Origin: Thunnus maccoyii
Lineage: Eukaryota; Chordata; Actinopteri; Scombriformes; Scombridae
Length of the DNA: 64,000 nt
NCBI RefSeq assembly: GCF_910596095.1
Contig: NC_056545.1
Span: 4,820,001 to 4,884,000, forward strand
Direction: 5' to 3'
How positions within the stretch are numbered: the first letter of the stretch is position 1; every line of letters starts with the position of its first letter. Of this stretch, positions 21,918-32,040 are shown in pieces. Both the position numbers and the translations under genes were made by a program. Below the pieces are notes generated by a model. That model ran no database searches. It saw only the letters and a program-made list of their open reading frames with translations, and was not told where the DNA came from.

Positions 21918-23588
21918 ATGGCGCAGCAAGGAGTTCAGCTGGACCGGGAAGCTTTCTCTTGTTCTATCTGTCTGGATGTACTGAAGGATCCGGTGGCTAT
22001 TCACTGTGGACACAGTTACTGCATGAGCTGTATTAAAGGCTTCTGGGATGAAGAGGATGAGAAGAAAATCTACAGCTGCCCTCAGTGCAGACAGACCTTC
22101 ACACCGAGGCCTGTCCTGGTGAAAAACACCATGTTAGCAGTTTTAGTGGAGCAGCTGAAGAAGACTGGACTCCAAGCTGCTCCTGCTGATCACTGCTATG
22201 CTGGACCTGAAGATGTGGCCTGTGATTTCTGTACTGGGAGGAAGCTGAAAGCTCTCAAGTCCTGTCTGGTGTGTCTGGCCTCTTACTGTGAGAAACACCT
22301 CCAGCCTCACTATGATGTTGTTCCATTAAAGAAACACAAGCTGGTCGACCCCACCAAGACACTGCAGGAGAACATCTGCTCTCGTCATGATGAGGTGATG
22401 AAGATGTTCTGTCGTACTGATCAGCAGAGTATCTGTTATCTCTGCTCTGTGGATGAACATAAAGGTCACGACACAGTCTCAGCTGCAGCAGAAAGGACTG
22501 AGAGGCAGAGAGAGCTCGAGGTGAGTCGACAGAAAATCCAGCAGAGAATCCAGGACAGAGAGAAAGATGTGAAGCTGCTTCAACAGGAATTGAAGGCCGT
22601 CAATCGCTCTGCTGATAAAGCAGTGGAGGACAGTGAGAAGATCTTCACTGAGCTGATCCGTCTCATTCAGAAAAGAAGCTCTGATGTGAAGCAGCAGATC
22701 AGATCCCAGCAGGAAACTGAAGTGAGTCGAGTCAAAGAGCTTCAGGAGAAGCTGGAGCAGGAGATCACTGAGCTGAAGAGGAAAGATGTTGAACTGAAGC
22801 AGCTCTCACACACAGAGGATCACACCCAGTTTCTACACAACTACCCTTCACTGTCACAACTCAGTGAACCTACAGACTCATCAAGCATCAATATCTGTCC
22901 TCTGAGATACTTTGAGGATGTGACAGCAGCTGTGTCAGAGCTCAGAGATCAACTACAGGACATCCTGAAGGAGAAATGGACAAACATCTCACTGACAGTG
23001 ACTGAAGTGGACGTTTTACTGTCTAATTCAAAAGCAGAACCCAAGACCAGAGCTGGATTCTTAAAATATTCAAATGAAATCACACTGGATCCAAACACTG
23101 CACACACATGGCTGTTATTATCTGAGGGGAACAGAAAAGCAACATCCATGAGGGAAGAACAGTCTTATTCTAGTCACCCAGACAGATTCACTAATTGGTG
23201 GCAGGTCCTGAGTAGAGAGAGTCTGACTGGACGTTGTTACTGGGAGGTGGAGTGGAGCGGGACAGAAGTTTATGTAGCAGTTGCATACAAGAATATCAGC
23301 AGAGCAGGGATTAGATTTGGAGAAAATGACAAATCTTGGGCGTTAGATTGTGACACTAACTGTAATAGGTTTTTGTTCAATAACATCTCAACTCCCGTCT
23401 CAGGTCCTCGGTCCTCCAGAGTAGGAGTGTACCTGGATCACAGAGCAGGTATTCTGTCCTTCTACAGCGTCTCTGAAACCATGACTCTCCTCCACAGAGT
23501 CCAGACCACATTCACTCAGCCTCTCTATGCTGGAGTTTGGCTTGGTAATCCTTATGGAGGCAGTGCTGAGTTCTGTAAACTCAAATAG
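21918..23588 (+). CDS. TRIM E3 ubiquitin ligase copy 4
   Basis: An intact 556-residue protein. RING, B-box1, B-box2 and coiled coil match copies 1 and 3 almost residue for residue; small changes include ELKAV for EVEAV in the coiled coil and CLASYC for CPASYC in B-box1. The linker is the SNSKAEP type. SPRY loops read SMREEQ, FTNWW and SRAGIRFGEND. The region where copies 2 and 5 are shifted reads RFLFNN in frame here. Its SPRY is nearly the same as that of copy 5 on both sides of the shifted tract, so copy 5 seems to descend from a copy-4-like gene. Confidence 0.92.
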   Translation: MAQQGVQLDREAFSCSICLDVLKDPVAIHCGHSYCMSCIKGFWDEEDEKKIYSCPQCRQTFTPRPVLVKNTMLAVLVEQLKKTGLQAAPADHCYAGPEDVACDFCTGRKLKALKSCLVCLASYCEKHLQPHYDVVPLKKHKLVDPTKTLQENICSRHDEVMKMFCRTDQQSICYLCSVDEHKGHDTVSAAAERTERQRELEVSRQKIQQRIQDREKDVKLLQQELKAVNRSADKAVEDSEKIFTELIRLIQKRSSDVKQQIRSQQETEVSRVKELQEKLEQEITELKRKDVELKQLSHTEDHTQFLHNYPSLSQLSEPTDSSSINICPLRYFEDVTAAVSELRDQLQDILKEKWTNISLTVTEVDVLLSNSKAEPKTRAGFLKYSNEITLDPNTAHTWLLLSEGNRKATSMREEQSYSSHPDRFTNWWQVLSRESLTGRCYWEVEWSGTEVYVAVAYKNISRAGIRFGENDKSWALDCDTNCNRFLFNNISTPVSGPRSSRVGVYLDHRAGILSFYSVSETMTLLHRVQTTFTQPLYAGVWLGNPYGGSAEFCKLK

Positions 23589-23970
23589 ACAGAAACCATT
23601 TCAGACTTCATGTGTCAGATTCTGTGTTGAATTTCTTCATTTTCTTTGTCTCCAGTGTTTCTGAACTGCAGAGATCAGCTGTCAATCAAACTGGGATTAT
23701 CAACACTTTTTTGTAATAATTTCTTTAAATGTCACTTTTTCCTGTGTGTTTTCATCCATGGAGACTATCACTGCTCATGACGATGTTTTAACTTTTACTG
23801 ACATTTCTTCAGATGAAAATTGAAACTTCTCTTTGTTCTAAATCTTAGTTTAATGTTTGTATTGATGTATTTGTGTGTTGTTGTTTCTCCTCCACTGAGA
23901 AAACACCAGACCTTCCTTTATCATAGATATATTGTTCTCACCACTTTGTACTTTTTATAAAGAAATATAC

Positions 23971-23976
23971 AATAAA
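23971..23976 (+). other. Polyadenylation signal, TRIM copy 4
   Basis: AATAAA, 383 bases after the stop. Confidence 0.7.
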
Positions 23977-25373
23977 ACTGTAACTATCCTGATAATAATC
24001 AATAAGGAGATCATTTATTATTTTCTTGTACATAGCTGACATTCTGGGTTAAACAAAGTGATTGTGTGGATGAAGTGAATCTGAACATGAAATCATTGAA
24101 CAAGAGTCATTTAACAGACTTTACTGATTAGATGTGTGAACAAACTGAAGGTTTATATCATGAATAAAGTTCTTTCTCTCAACAATGAACAAAGTATTTT
24201 CTTTTGTCTTCATTTCTGGATCTTATTAAAAGCTTCTGGAGAAAATGTGAAACTAATATGAGAGTTTATTTGAGGCACTTTTCCTCCTGAAACACAACAA
24301 AGTTCAGTGTTCATGTTTAGAGCAGAAGAACGTTCAGTGAGTCTCTGAACTTTCAACTTTCTTCACTAATTGTCAGAGAAATGAGCAGAGTTTTTATCAT
24401 TTTTTGTGGACTTAGTGTCTTTTTTTTTAAAACAGACCTAGAAAAATTGGAAAAAATAATGAGATCAAAGCGTCTGTATGTAACTGTTTAACTTACTTTG
24501 ACACATATATTCAAATTTGTCAAGTTTTCCTGTAAACTTACCTACTGGCTGAGACGGCATTCGGCCATGAGGTGCAGTGTACAATTAAGACTTTTCTCCA
24601 ACTGTGTTTCCTTCTGACCATAACAAATCCCTTTAGTACATTTGGAATTATTTCAACACGGGTTAAGAAATAAAATTGCTGATTTAGTCGCTGTTATTGT
24701 TATGAGTAGTGCCCTGAATATTTTCATTTATATTACTTAAAAAATGTCTGAGATGGAAACATATTATTAACAATATTATCAAAAACATTATTTCCTATGA
24801 AATGTAATTCATAGTGAACATGAATTAATGCACTAATCTTTCTTCACAGTTCTGCACCAAAACAGAATAATGGAACAATAACAAAAACCATCAGGGAAAC
24901 TAATTTAGTTTTGTTCTGTTAACTTTGTTAAATAGTTGTGAATAGTGCAGAGAGCACACTGGCATCTGTGCAGGTGAGGACAACAGCACAGGCCACACCA
25001 AACCCCGTACTAATGACTGCACTAAAGTGACTAAACTTAATCAACAATAAACATTATGATTAGTTGCAGCTCTAAATATATTGATCAACAACTATGAGTC
25101 TTCCTGTGGGCACCCATACGTGGAGGCTGGTGTATAAACTGATAATGGACAATGAAACACAGCTGTAAAGATATAAAATATGTCTTCATAGGAGAAGTTA
25201 CAATTGTTGACAAATACTGTACATTAATAAACACTTGAAATGTCCTTATCTACTTACAACTACATTATGGTGTTTTATAAACCACTTATTAAATGTTTAT
25301 ATACTGATTATAAATGTTAAATAAGGGAAGTTAAAGTGATTTTCTCTTCAATCTGCGTTAATACATTTTTTGA

Positions 25374-25387
25374 CCACTTGGGGGCAG
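25374..25387 (+). promoter_or_regulatory. CTCF-like motif, unit 5
   Basis: CCACTTGGGGGCAG, the fourth intact copy in the array. Confidence 0.35.
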
Positions 25388-25990
25388 CAGAACACACTGT
25401 AAACATCACTGGCAGAATACAGTATTATCACCTTATACAGTTGATGTGGTGAACATGTTACCAAACAGTTGCCTATTTACTCATCCAGCAGACAAGAGAC
25501 AACATTAGCATTAATTTGCAGCCATTTTTCTGTCCTCTTGACAAATGTAAATCCACATTCACTCTCTTTTTAGGTCTGTTTTGGTCTGGCAACGACTCCT
25601 GAGTAAAAGATGTGTGACTGTAGCTGCTGAATGTTGCTGCTGTGGCTGGAAGCAACGTTGGTAAGAACCAAAACAGTAACTTTGTGGACTTTAACACTGA
25701 AACAATGAGCTGAAAGAAGCTGAAACACTCAGAAGAGCTGAGGGGGACTGCAGAGTCAGCTTATAATTCTCTGTGTGTTTGTTACTTCAACCTCCTTCAC
25801 ATTACACATGGTCATTTTATCCATTAATATACAGATATTGATCAGAGCAGCTTTAAATATACAAACAAGCCCTTTCACATGAGCATTTCATAGTGTAAAC
25901 ATTGGAGCAATTTTACATGTTGGTGTCATCTTTGAGGAAAGCCCCCCAGTCACTTTCCTGTTTAAGAAACAAAGGCAGCCCTCAGTGGGT

Positions 25991-26110
25991 TATATAGACT
26001 TGGTTTCATAGATTCTGTGGCAGCTGGACAAGAAGCTGAGATTATACTCTAGTATTTACACTGTAGATATAACCCAAACACAACAATTCTTTATGATCCA
26101 CTGTTATATT
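25991..26110 (+). promoter_or_regulatory. TATA-like box and candidate 5' exon, TRIM copy 5
   Basis: TATATAG at 25991-25997, GTGAGT donor at 26111. The usual acceptor (ending 27636) is present, but the exon after it is interrupted by an insertion from 27684. Confidence 0.4.
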
Positions 26111-27683
26111 GTGAGTGTTGCAGCAGGTTTACAGCTTGTATTCTAAACAAAACTTTATATTTCTAGGAGACTGTGGGATTCACGCTTTTGTATTCATCAC
26201 AGTTTTCTTCTCTTTTTCTCTTTATTTCTAAAAAAAAGCCACTTTGATCTAATGGTTGACCTCTCTTGTTTCTGTTTATGTGTTTGGGTTGAGAAGAAAC
26301 ATTGAGGAAGTTACAAATAAGACTTCCAACATGTCTCACATTTGAACTGGATGTCGTCACATTAAAGTTTACCTCTCACACCTCACATATGTTAATGTAA
26401 TATGGTTTGTGATGTGTTAAGATACAAACATGTGATATTTAATAAGCTACACACTTTATGAAAAGCTCTTTGAGACGTGCATGTAATGTGAGCTGTGTGA
26501 ATAAACTTGACTCAGTGTTTTACAGCTAAGTTAACTTGAGACTAACTCTATGCACCATCCTATCATTGATCCTGTCACTGCAAATGTGTGTGATGTAACA
26601 CAGCAAGAGTAAAAATAACATAAAAACTGTTTCTGCTTCAGTGAAACAGAAATCTGACATTTGAGATGATTTACTCGAGTTCTTATTTGAGTAAAGTTTT
26701 TCTACCTTTATTGATAACAGGCTGATGTAGATATTATGATGGTTAATTGTGTATCATGATTTATGTTTCAGGAAAACACATAACTGAACTAAATTAATAT
26801 CCACACCAGGTTTACACGTTCATATTTCATTGTGCATCATCTTCATGTCGGCTGTGTAAAATGAGGATGAATTATCCATCTGGGAGTGAAAAAAGAAAGA
26901 GAAGAAAGAGGAAGAAGAGAAAAGAAAGCAGGACAGTAAAAGCTGAAGCAGATAATGAAGAATGATGATTAATGATGAATTAATAAATTAAACCAAAATA
27001 ATTAGATAGCAAAGATACATGATGTCATGTAACATGTAGCCTGACTAACATTTGTTTTAGGAGTTGACAAGAACTTGACTAATCATATCTAGCAAGACAG
27101 AAATTGTTTTTTCCTTTTTTATTTTGTTTTGTATTTTTTGCCAGCAGTAATCCTAACTGGTTTGTGTGATTTACATTCATTTGTTTGGTTCAGTTTGATA
27201 AAGTGTCCCTTTAGCTGTCAGCCAGCTTTACCCCCAAATCTAAACTTATTTACCTTCAGATTATATGAGACTAATTAAAATCTAATGTAAACTAAATAAA
27301 TATTTTTAGCTTTGATAATGTTTGTTTAACCAGCTGTGAAACTGATTAAAGTTGAGTAAATCAGAGTAAATAATAATAAAAAGATAATGATGAGATAATA
27401 CAAATGAATAAGGCCATGAGGAAAATTTAAAAGATTCATCTCAGGAATTCATATGAACTTATTCTGAATATACTTTGTTAATATGTTGTTAATAAAGGTT
27501 AAACACACAGTATGTCTCTCAAACTGCTCCTCTTCCTGGAATGGATCGCAGCTTGATAACTCCTCCTTCTTCTTCCTGCTCTCAAACACAACAAGCTCCA
27601 CTCTGTCCACACCTGTCCTTGTTCCCTCCCCTTTAGATCTACAGTTTGAAGATGGGTGTAACCAACATGTGGTGACGTGCAGG

Positions 27684-28625
27684 TGTGATAAAAGAATGAT
27701 GCACTAAAAGGGCCATACAAGCTTAAAAAGGACAGTACACTTAAAATGCTGTGATAAGGTTAAAAAGATCATAGTCATGAGAAACAATTTATAAGATGTG
27801 TTTAAAATGGGTTAAAAAAAGTAGGAATTCATTATGTCAAAAGAGGTTAAAATTTTAAAAGGTCTTTAATTAATTCATTGTTCATTTCATCCTTTATTGT
27901 CAGAGGTTCAGCTATAATTGTATTATCAGTGATCCGCAAAGTAGTCTTAATCTACCAGCGTGAGATCGATTGCTTTTGTCTCCACCCACGTATCCAGGGG
28001 AACTCGCGGTGTTTTCTTCATTCGAGTAAACGCTCTCACTGAAGAAATCACTCGTATCACTCTTGTGATTATTTCTCCCCGTTTCAGGTATGTTGTCGGC
28101 ATTTGACACTATTAAGGTGGTTGTAATAATTTTTCTAATATGTTTGAGTGTCAAGTGAATGTATGTGTAACATTTCAAGTGAGTTAAAGTAAAGTTTGCC
28201 GAGTATGGTAAAGTGTCTGGCGAGCTAGCTCCCGCTTGTTAGCAGAGTTCAACCCGTAACTACGCCAATTGCTTCCGCCATTTTGTGAATCCAATTGTCT
28301 ACATATGCAGATGTATTTTACACAGTTTTTCTATATTGTCTATTTAGTAACTTTTATAAGGTTATGAGAGGTTACTGAGTTACAGCAGTATATTATTTAC
28401 CAGTAACAGTAGAGAGAATAGGAATTATGTCTCAAAGAAATACTGAATATTTGTGTAACTTGAATAGGGTATGTATGCTACTGTAACCAGCCTGTTAAGC
28501 AGGGTAGCCTATGTTTATTTGTAGATTGTGTATATGTTCAATTATTCATTCGAGTAAACGCTCTCACTGAAGAAATCACTCGTATCACTCTTGTGATTAT
28601 TTCTCCCCGTTTCAGGGGCGTAACA
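27684..28625 (+). mobile_element. Candidate solo LTR, 942 bases, in the 5'UTR of TRIM copy 5
   Basis: The uninterrupted sequence of unit 4 (GTGCAGGAAGCTG) is split here. The insert begins TGTGATA, ends GTAACA (TG...CA termini) and is flanked by CAGG on both sides (27680-27683 and 28626-28629), which looks like a 4-base target duplication. A 72-base segment ending in a pyrimidine tract plus CAG occurs twice inside it (28017-28088 and 28545-28616). No coding part is present, so it would be a solo LTR of a retrovirus-like or Ty3-like element; the family is undetermined. The identical inner repeats and absence from the other units suggest a young insertion. Confidence 0.55.
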
Positions 28626-28695
28626 CAGGAAGCTGTCAGCCTCCATTCACTCCAGAGACACACGCTGTTTAGATCAGAGCTCAAACTAGTTTCAT

Positions 28696-28711
28696 TTCTA
28701 AGAAAGTGAAA
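28696..28711 (+). promoter_or_regulatory. Composite GAS/ISRE motif, TRIM copy 5
   Basis: TTCTAAGAA overlaps GAAAGTGAAA (28702-28711). It lies 71 bases after the candidate LTR, so this copy keeps the motif although its more distal leader has been displaced by 942 bases. Confidence 0.55.
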
Positions 28712-28741
28712 GTCAGACAGTCATTGACACCGAGAGCTGAA

Positions 28742-30301
28742 ATGGCGCAGCAAGGAGTTCAGCTGGACCGGGAAGCTTTCTCTTGTTCTATCTGTCTGGA
28801 TCTACTGAAGGATCCGGTGACTATTCACTGTGGACACAGTTACTGCATGAGCTGTATTAAAGGCTTCTGGGATGAAGAGGATGAGAAGAAAATCTACAGC
28901 TGCCCTCAGTGCAGACAGACCTTCACACCGAGGCCTGTCCTGGTGAAAAACACCATGTTAGCACTTTTAGTGGAGCAGCTGAAGAAGACTGGACTCCAAG
29001 CTGCTCCTGCTGATCACTGCTATGCTGAACCTGAAGATGTGGCCTGTGATTTCTGCACTGGGAGGAAGCTGAAAGCCTTCAAGTCCTGTCTGAATTGTCC
29101 AGCCTCTTACTGTGAGAAACACCTCCAGCCTCACTATGATGTCGCTCCATTAAGGAAACACAAGCTGGTCAACCCCTCCAAGACGCTGCAGGAGAACATC
29201 TGCTCTCGTCATGATGAGGTGATGAAGATGTTCTGCCGTACTGATCAGCAGAGTATCTGTTCTCTCTGCTCTGTGGATGAACATAAAGGCCACGACACAG
29301 TCTCAGCTGCAGCAGAAAGGACTGAGAGGCAGAGAGAGCTCGAGGTGAGTCAACAAAACATCCAGCAGAGAATCCAGGACAGAGAGAAAGATGTGAAGCT
29401 GCTTCAACAGGAAGTGGAGGCCTTCAATCGCTCTGCTGATAAAGCAGTGGAGGACAGTGAGAAGATCTTCACTGAGCTGATCCGTCTCATCCAGAAAAGA
29501 AGCTCTGATGTGAAGCAGCAGATCAGATCCCAGCAGGAAACTGAAGTGAGTCGAGTCAAAGAGCTTCAGGAGAAGCTGGAGCAGGAGATCACTGAGCTGA
29601 AGAGGAAAGATGTTGAACTGAAGCAGCTCTCACACACAGAGGATCACAACCAGTTTCTACACAACTACCCCTCACTGTCACAACTCAGTGAACCTACAGA
29701 CTCATCAAGCATCAATATCCGTCCTCTGAGATACTTTGAGGATGTGACAGCAGCTTGGTCAGAGCTCAGAGATCAACTACAGGACATCCTGAAGGAGAAA
29801 TGGACAAACATCTCACTGACAGTGACTGAAGTGGACGTTTTACTGTCTAATTCAAAAGCAGAACCCAAGACCAGAGCTGGATTCTTAAAATATTCAAATG
29901 AAATCACACTGGATCCAAACACTGCACACACATGGCTGTTATTATCTGAGGGGAACAGAAAAGCAACATCCATGAGGGAAGAACAGTCTTATTCTAGTCA
30001 CCCAGACAGATTCACTAATTGGTGGCAGGTCCTGAGTAGAGAGAGTCTGACTGGACGTTGTTACTGGGAGGTGGAGTGGAGCGGGACAGAAGTTTATGTA
30101 GCAGTTGCATACAAGAATATCAGCAGAGCAGGGATTAGATTTGGAGAAAATGACAAATCTTGGGCATTACATTGTGACACTAACTGTTATAGGTTTTTGG
30201 TTCAACAACATCTCAACTCCCGTCTCAGGTCCTCGGTCCTCCAGAGTAGGAGTGTACCTGGATCACAGAGCAGGTATTCTGTCCTTCTACAGCGTCTCTG
30301 A
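28742..30301 (+). CDS. TRIM copy 5, frameshifted in SPRY (truncated or alternative C-terminus)
   Basis: A 519-residue frame with intact RING, B-boxes and coiled coil. SPRY matches copy 4 up to FGENDKSWAL, then a short tract matches copy 2, including the same extra base in GTTTTTGG near 30192-30200. The frame changes into the same new tail as copy 2 and stops at 30299-30301. Downstream sequence again matches copy 4 (LGNPYGGSAEFCKLK, readable in another frame to 30413). One private change is Trp for Val in AWSELRD. With insertions in both UTRs, this copy looks the most likely to be decaying, though its first 470 or so residues are undamaged. Confidence 0.82.
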   Translation: MAQQGVQLDREAFSCSICLDLLKDPVTIHCGHSYCMSCIKGFWDEEDEKKIYSCPQCRQTFTPRPVLVKNTMLALLVEQLKKTGLQAAPADHCYAEPEDVACDFCTGRKLKAFKSCLNCPASYCEKHLQPHYDVAPLRKHKLVNPSKTLQENICSRHDEVMKMFCRTDQQSICSLCSVDEHKGHDTVSAAAERTERQRELEVSQQNIQQRIQDREKDVKLLQQEVEAFNRSADKAVEDSEKIFTELIRLIQKRSSDVKQQIRSQQETEVSRVKELQEKLEQEITELKRKDVELKQLSHTEDHNQFLHNYPSLSQLSEPTDSSSINIRPLRYFEDVTAAWSELRDQLQDILKEKWTNISLTVTEVDVLLSNSKAEPKTRAGFLKYSNEITLDPNTAHTWLLLSEGNRKATSMREEQSYSSHPDRFTNWWQVLSRESLTGRCYWEVEWSGTEVYVAVAYKNISRAGIRFGENDKSWALHCDTNCYRFLVQQHLNSRLRSSVLQSRSVPGSQSRYSVLLQRL

Positions 30302-30584
30302 AACCATGACTCTCCTCCACAGAGTCCAGACCACATTCACTCAGCCTCTCTATGCTGGAGTTTGGCTTGGTAATCCTTATGGAGGCAGTGCTGAGTTCTG
30401 TAAACTCAAATAGACAGAAACCATTTCAGACTTCATGTGTCAGATTCTGTGTTGAATTTCTTCATTTTCTTTGTCTCCAGTGTTTCTGAACTGCACAGAG
30501 ATCACCTGTCAATCAAACTGGGATTGTCAACACTTTTTTGAAATAATTCCTGTATATGTCACTTTTTCCTGTGTGTTTTTATCC

Positions 30585-31832
30585 GCATACGCAGAGTACG
30601 CAGAGCGCGTGAGGCCTCAAGTAACAGGCGGTGGCCCCCAAAATTAACGCTCAGTAGGGGCCCGCTGGGGACGTAGCGCTCGACCCCGCGGGTGCAGCAG
30701 GAATGGGAGGACTAAACTCTTTCAGCTTATTCTATTCATTCTCTATGGTAGTTCTTATCACTATGGGTGTAATACCCCCTCCCACCACAATGTGTCTTGC
30801 AATGGCAGCTTGGCGCTGTCCGTTTTTCTGCTCGTTAACTCTGCGGAAAGTGAAGACCGCAGAAGCAGCGATTCAAAGTTTATGACTAACTTCGCTGAAA
30901 ACTTTATCCAAAATATGAAATATTCGCGTCTTTTTATGTTTATGGTGAATAAAACTTGCCAGACAAAGTTTCAGCCTACTGAGGCTCATTAAGAGCTATT
31001 TGCCTTCGTGTGTGGATGAGGCCAAACTATCCAACCTCACTTTGCTGTGTGTTGAGCGGGACATAAACACTAATAAGGACTAAGTGGTTGGCAGGTTTGC
31101 CACCATAAAGGAGAAGAGGATTAAGTTTTAAAAGGGACCGTGAATTGTACAAAGTTTGTTAAATACACAAATGGACTAACGTTACTCGAAACTACAGCAG
31201 TCTAAGCAGGGACAACAACTGGTGGGTGAAACATCCATAATTAGTCTTTATTAACTTAAAAGTTGGTTATGAAGAAATCAGTCATAATGTTAGATTAATG
31301 TGTTGGTTAACTCCAGCACCTGCCTGTGGTGTTGTAGACTGTCCACTTTGTATTTGAATAGGACTTGTAGTGTTGTAGCCCGCTGTGTCTATTTTATGTT
31401 TGTTATTCCCCTGTTAGAAAGACATGGTACTGAGACAGAGCACCTGGCTTGTCGCTGTCTATTGGTGGTGGTGGTGCTGAACTGTTCGTCGGTCGGTGTA
31501 TGTAGAGCAGCACATGCTGTCCTCAGTGCTGAAACATTTCACTGTATGTTTCCTGAGACATAAGCTTGCATGGCTCAATAACAATTTGTGATTATGAATA
31601 GGGTATATTAGCTATTTTACAATTGCACATTTTAAAAGACTGTTTTAGAAAAGCCCCTGAGAATGCTTCACCCCCTCTGTGCTGACAGTCTAGCTCCGCT
31701 CCTGAATGAGGCATAATGGCAAGTAAGAGACAACATTAATCTCTGAAAAACAGCTGAAAAACGGAAGAAGAGAAAACTGGGCCCCTATGACCAATTATGC
31801 TTAGGTCCTCCAAATGGTTAAGAGCGGCCCTG
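30585..31832 (+). mobile_element. hAT-derived insertion in the 3'UTR of TRIM copy 5
   Basis: The shared 3'UTR is broken after TTTTTATCC (30584) and resumes at ACTGCTCATGAC (31833). The insert contains a recognisable hAT transposase C-terminus (next entry). It ends in GGTTAAGAGCGGCCCTG, whose reverse complement CAGGGCCGCTCTTAACC is a typical hAT terminal repeat. A second hAT-like end (CTAGCTCCGCTCCTGA near 31688-31705) suggests two nested hAT pieces. About 12 bases of 3'UTR are missing at the junction, and no clean target duplication is seen. Confidence 0.6.
31015..31131 (+). pseudogene. hAT transposase C-terminal (hATC dimerisation) remnant
   Basis: The plus frame from 31015 reads DEAKLSNLTLLCVERDIN, then after one internal stop VVGRFATIKEKRIKF and a terminal stop. 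LSNL...LLxVERDI...VxxFAxIKxRRIKF is the hallmark end of hAT transposases of the ZMYM/ZBED-like kind. Nothing convincing of the DDE core remains to its left. Confidence 0.7.
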
Positions 31833-32034
31833 ACTGCTCATGACAACGTTTTAGCTTTTACTGACATTTCTTCAGATGAAAATTTAAACTTCTCTTTGTT
31901 CTAAATCTTAGTTTAATGTTCGTATTGATGTATTTGTGTGTTGTTGTTTCTCCTCCACTGAGAAAACACCAGACCTTCCTTTATCATAGATATTTTGTTC
32001 TCACCACTTTGTACATTTTTATAAAGAAATGTAC

Positions 32035-32040
32035 AATAAA
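32035..32040 (+). other. Polyadenylation signal, TRIM copy 5
   Basis: AATAAA in the restored 3'UTR, now about 1.6 kb after the ancestral stop because of the hAT insertion. Confidence 0.6.

Larger units (their letters stand above)
19265..25143 (+). repeat. Tandem unit 4
   Basis: It carries TRIM copy 4, with the full set of upstream and 3' segments and no large insertion. The 1.2 kb after the polyadenylation signal is gene-free. Confidence 0.9.
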
